A stretch of 6,345 nucleotides of DNA from GCA-2862585 sp963991165 (lineage in GTDB: Bacteria > Bacteroidota > Bacteroidia > Flavobacteriales > UBA7312): positions 1-6,345 of the forward strand of contig CAXDOW010000113.1 of NCBI GenBank assembly GCA_963991165.1, given 5' to 3'. The notes beneath the pieces were generated by a model that ran no database searches, was not told the origin of the DNA, and saw nothing but the letters and a program-made list of their open reading frames with translations. The position numbers and the translations under genes were made by a program. This document shows positions 5,810 to 6,345 of this stretch, in pieces (position 1 is the first letter of the stretch; each line of letters starts with the position of its first letter).

Positions 5810-6345
5810 TAATTAATGGAATCGGGGTTAGGGTCTGGAATAACGGTTACAATATTTTGGTTAACGGTGGTGTTACAACCATTGGCATCGGTGACACTTA
5901 TAACTTGAAACAATTCCAAACTGGTTGAAATGTTTCCACCATCATAACCAATTCCCACATTTGATAAGTCTAGCTCTTCAGAATTACTATTTCCTGCTTG
6001 TCCCCAATTAAAAAAATAGGGAGGTGTACCACTTGAAACAGAAGCGGTAAGTTGAACCGTTTGTGTTCCTTCACATACTTCAATGGTTGGAATGCTAAGC
6101 AATGGGCTGTTATAAATGGTGAGAGCTAATGTAAAAACACTGTCACAACCTGATGACCCAATCGAAGAGTAAGTGGCTGTAGAATTGCTCTCTGTGTAGG
6201 TTATACCATCAATCCATGTGTAACTACCGCAATGCGATTGTACATCAGTAACGTACACTTCGCTTGATGTATATTGAATAGTTATGTAGCCATCTCCTTG
6301 GTTGTTGCCATCAGAACAATTAAGACTATTAGGATAGTAACTAGA
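5806..6345 (-). CDS. Secreted PKD-like repeat protein, C-terminal fragment; start beyond window
   Basis: The frame is open from the right edge to a TAG at 5806-5808, giving 179 residues. A GTG at 6256-6258 could be mistaken for a start, but coding sequence continues upstream of it, so the true start is outside. Visible parts are an N-terminal stretch of unknown type (fragment residues 1-35); a Bacteroidota repeat of the 'CxSYTWIDGxTYTxSN...GCDSVxTLxLTI' kind (about 38-78); and a PKD/Ig-like domain (about 81-166) with GTPPYFFNWG and VISVTDANGCN strands. The protein then stops after a short acidic/proline tail (PDPNPDSINY). No type A or type B sorting domain is present, and none is seen in other frames before the acetyltransferase gene. 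An extracellular structural or adhesive role is inferred from the domains only. Confidence 0.8.
   Translation of the reverse strand, partial: SSYYPNSLNCSDGNNQGDGYITIQYTSSEVYVTDVQSHCGSYTWIDGITYTESNSTATYSSIGSSGCDSVFTLALTIYNSPLLSIPTIEVCEGTQTVQLTASVSSGTPPYFFNWGQAGNSNSEELDLSNVGIGYDGGNISTSLELFQVISVTDANGCNTTVNQNIVTVIPDPNPDSINY

Noticed and set aside
6256..6258. GTG as a start codon for the right-hand minus-strand gene
   Set aside because: The frame continues without a stop to the window edge with protein-like sequence, and no signal peptide follows this GTG.

Overview
The window looks like a chromosomal segment of a free-living member of the Bacteroidota, probably a marine or freshwater Flavobacteriales or Crocinitomicaceae-type bacterium. 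The evidence is AT-rich DNA, TAnnTTTG-type -7 promoter elements, no Shine-Dalgarno sequences, a 'gliding motility-associated' type IX secretion C-terminal domain, SprB-like repeats, a GEVED domain, and the GCTDPxAxNFNxDATxDDGSC linker typical of Bacteroidota secreted proteins. No RNA genes, CRISPR array, IS element, integrase or phage gene could be recognised.

Layout, left to right. (1) A minus-strand gene, open at the left edge (1-880), encodes a secreted protein with a signal peptide and two tandem plastocyanin-like cupredoxin domains. Each domain keeps a full set of type-1 copper ligands and is followed by a Cys-flanked acidic linker; a further domain begins at the edge. (2) A 161-bp divergent intergenic region. 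(3) A plus-strand sugar transporter of the FucP/GluP (FHS) family of the major facilitator superfamily, unusually long at 547 residues (1042-2685). (4) After 86 bp with a good candidate promoter, a plus-strand 807-residue secreted modular protein (2772-5195): signal peptide, GEVED domain, about seven SprB-like repeats and a type IX sorting domain. (5) Only 4 bp away and convergent, a minus-strand WcaF-type left-handed beta-helix acetyltransferase (5200-5757). (6) After 48 bp of A/T-rich sequence with inverted repeats, the 3' part of another minus-strand secreted repeat protein (5806 to the right edge), which ends without a recognisable sorting domain.

The genes do not form one obvious pathway. 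The common theme is the cell surface: three exported modular proteins, one sugar importer and one enzyme that probably O-acetylates a polysaccharide or its precursor. I found no convincing undescribed defence, mobile or RNA-based system. The most distinctive items are the recently duplicated cupredoxin module with intact copper sites, the enlarged FHS transporter lacking both acidic residues important in E. coli FucP, and the surface protein that stops without a sorting signal.
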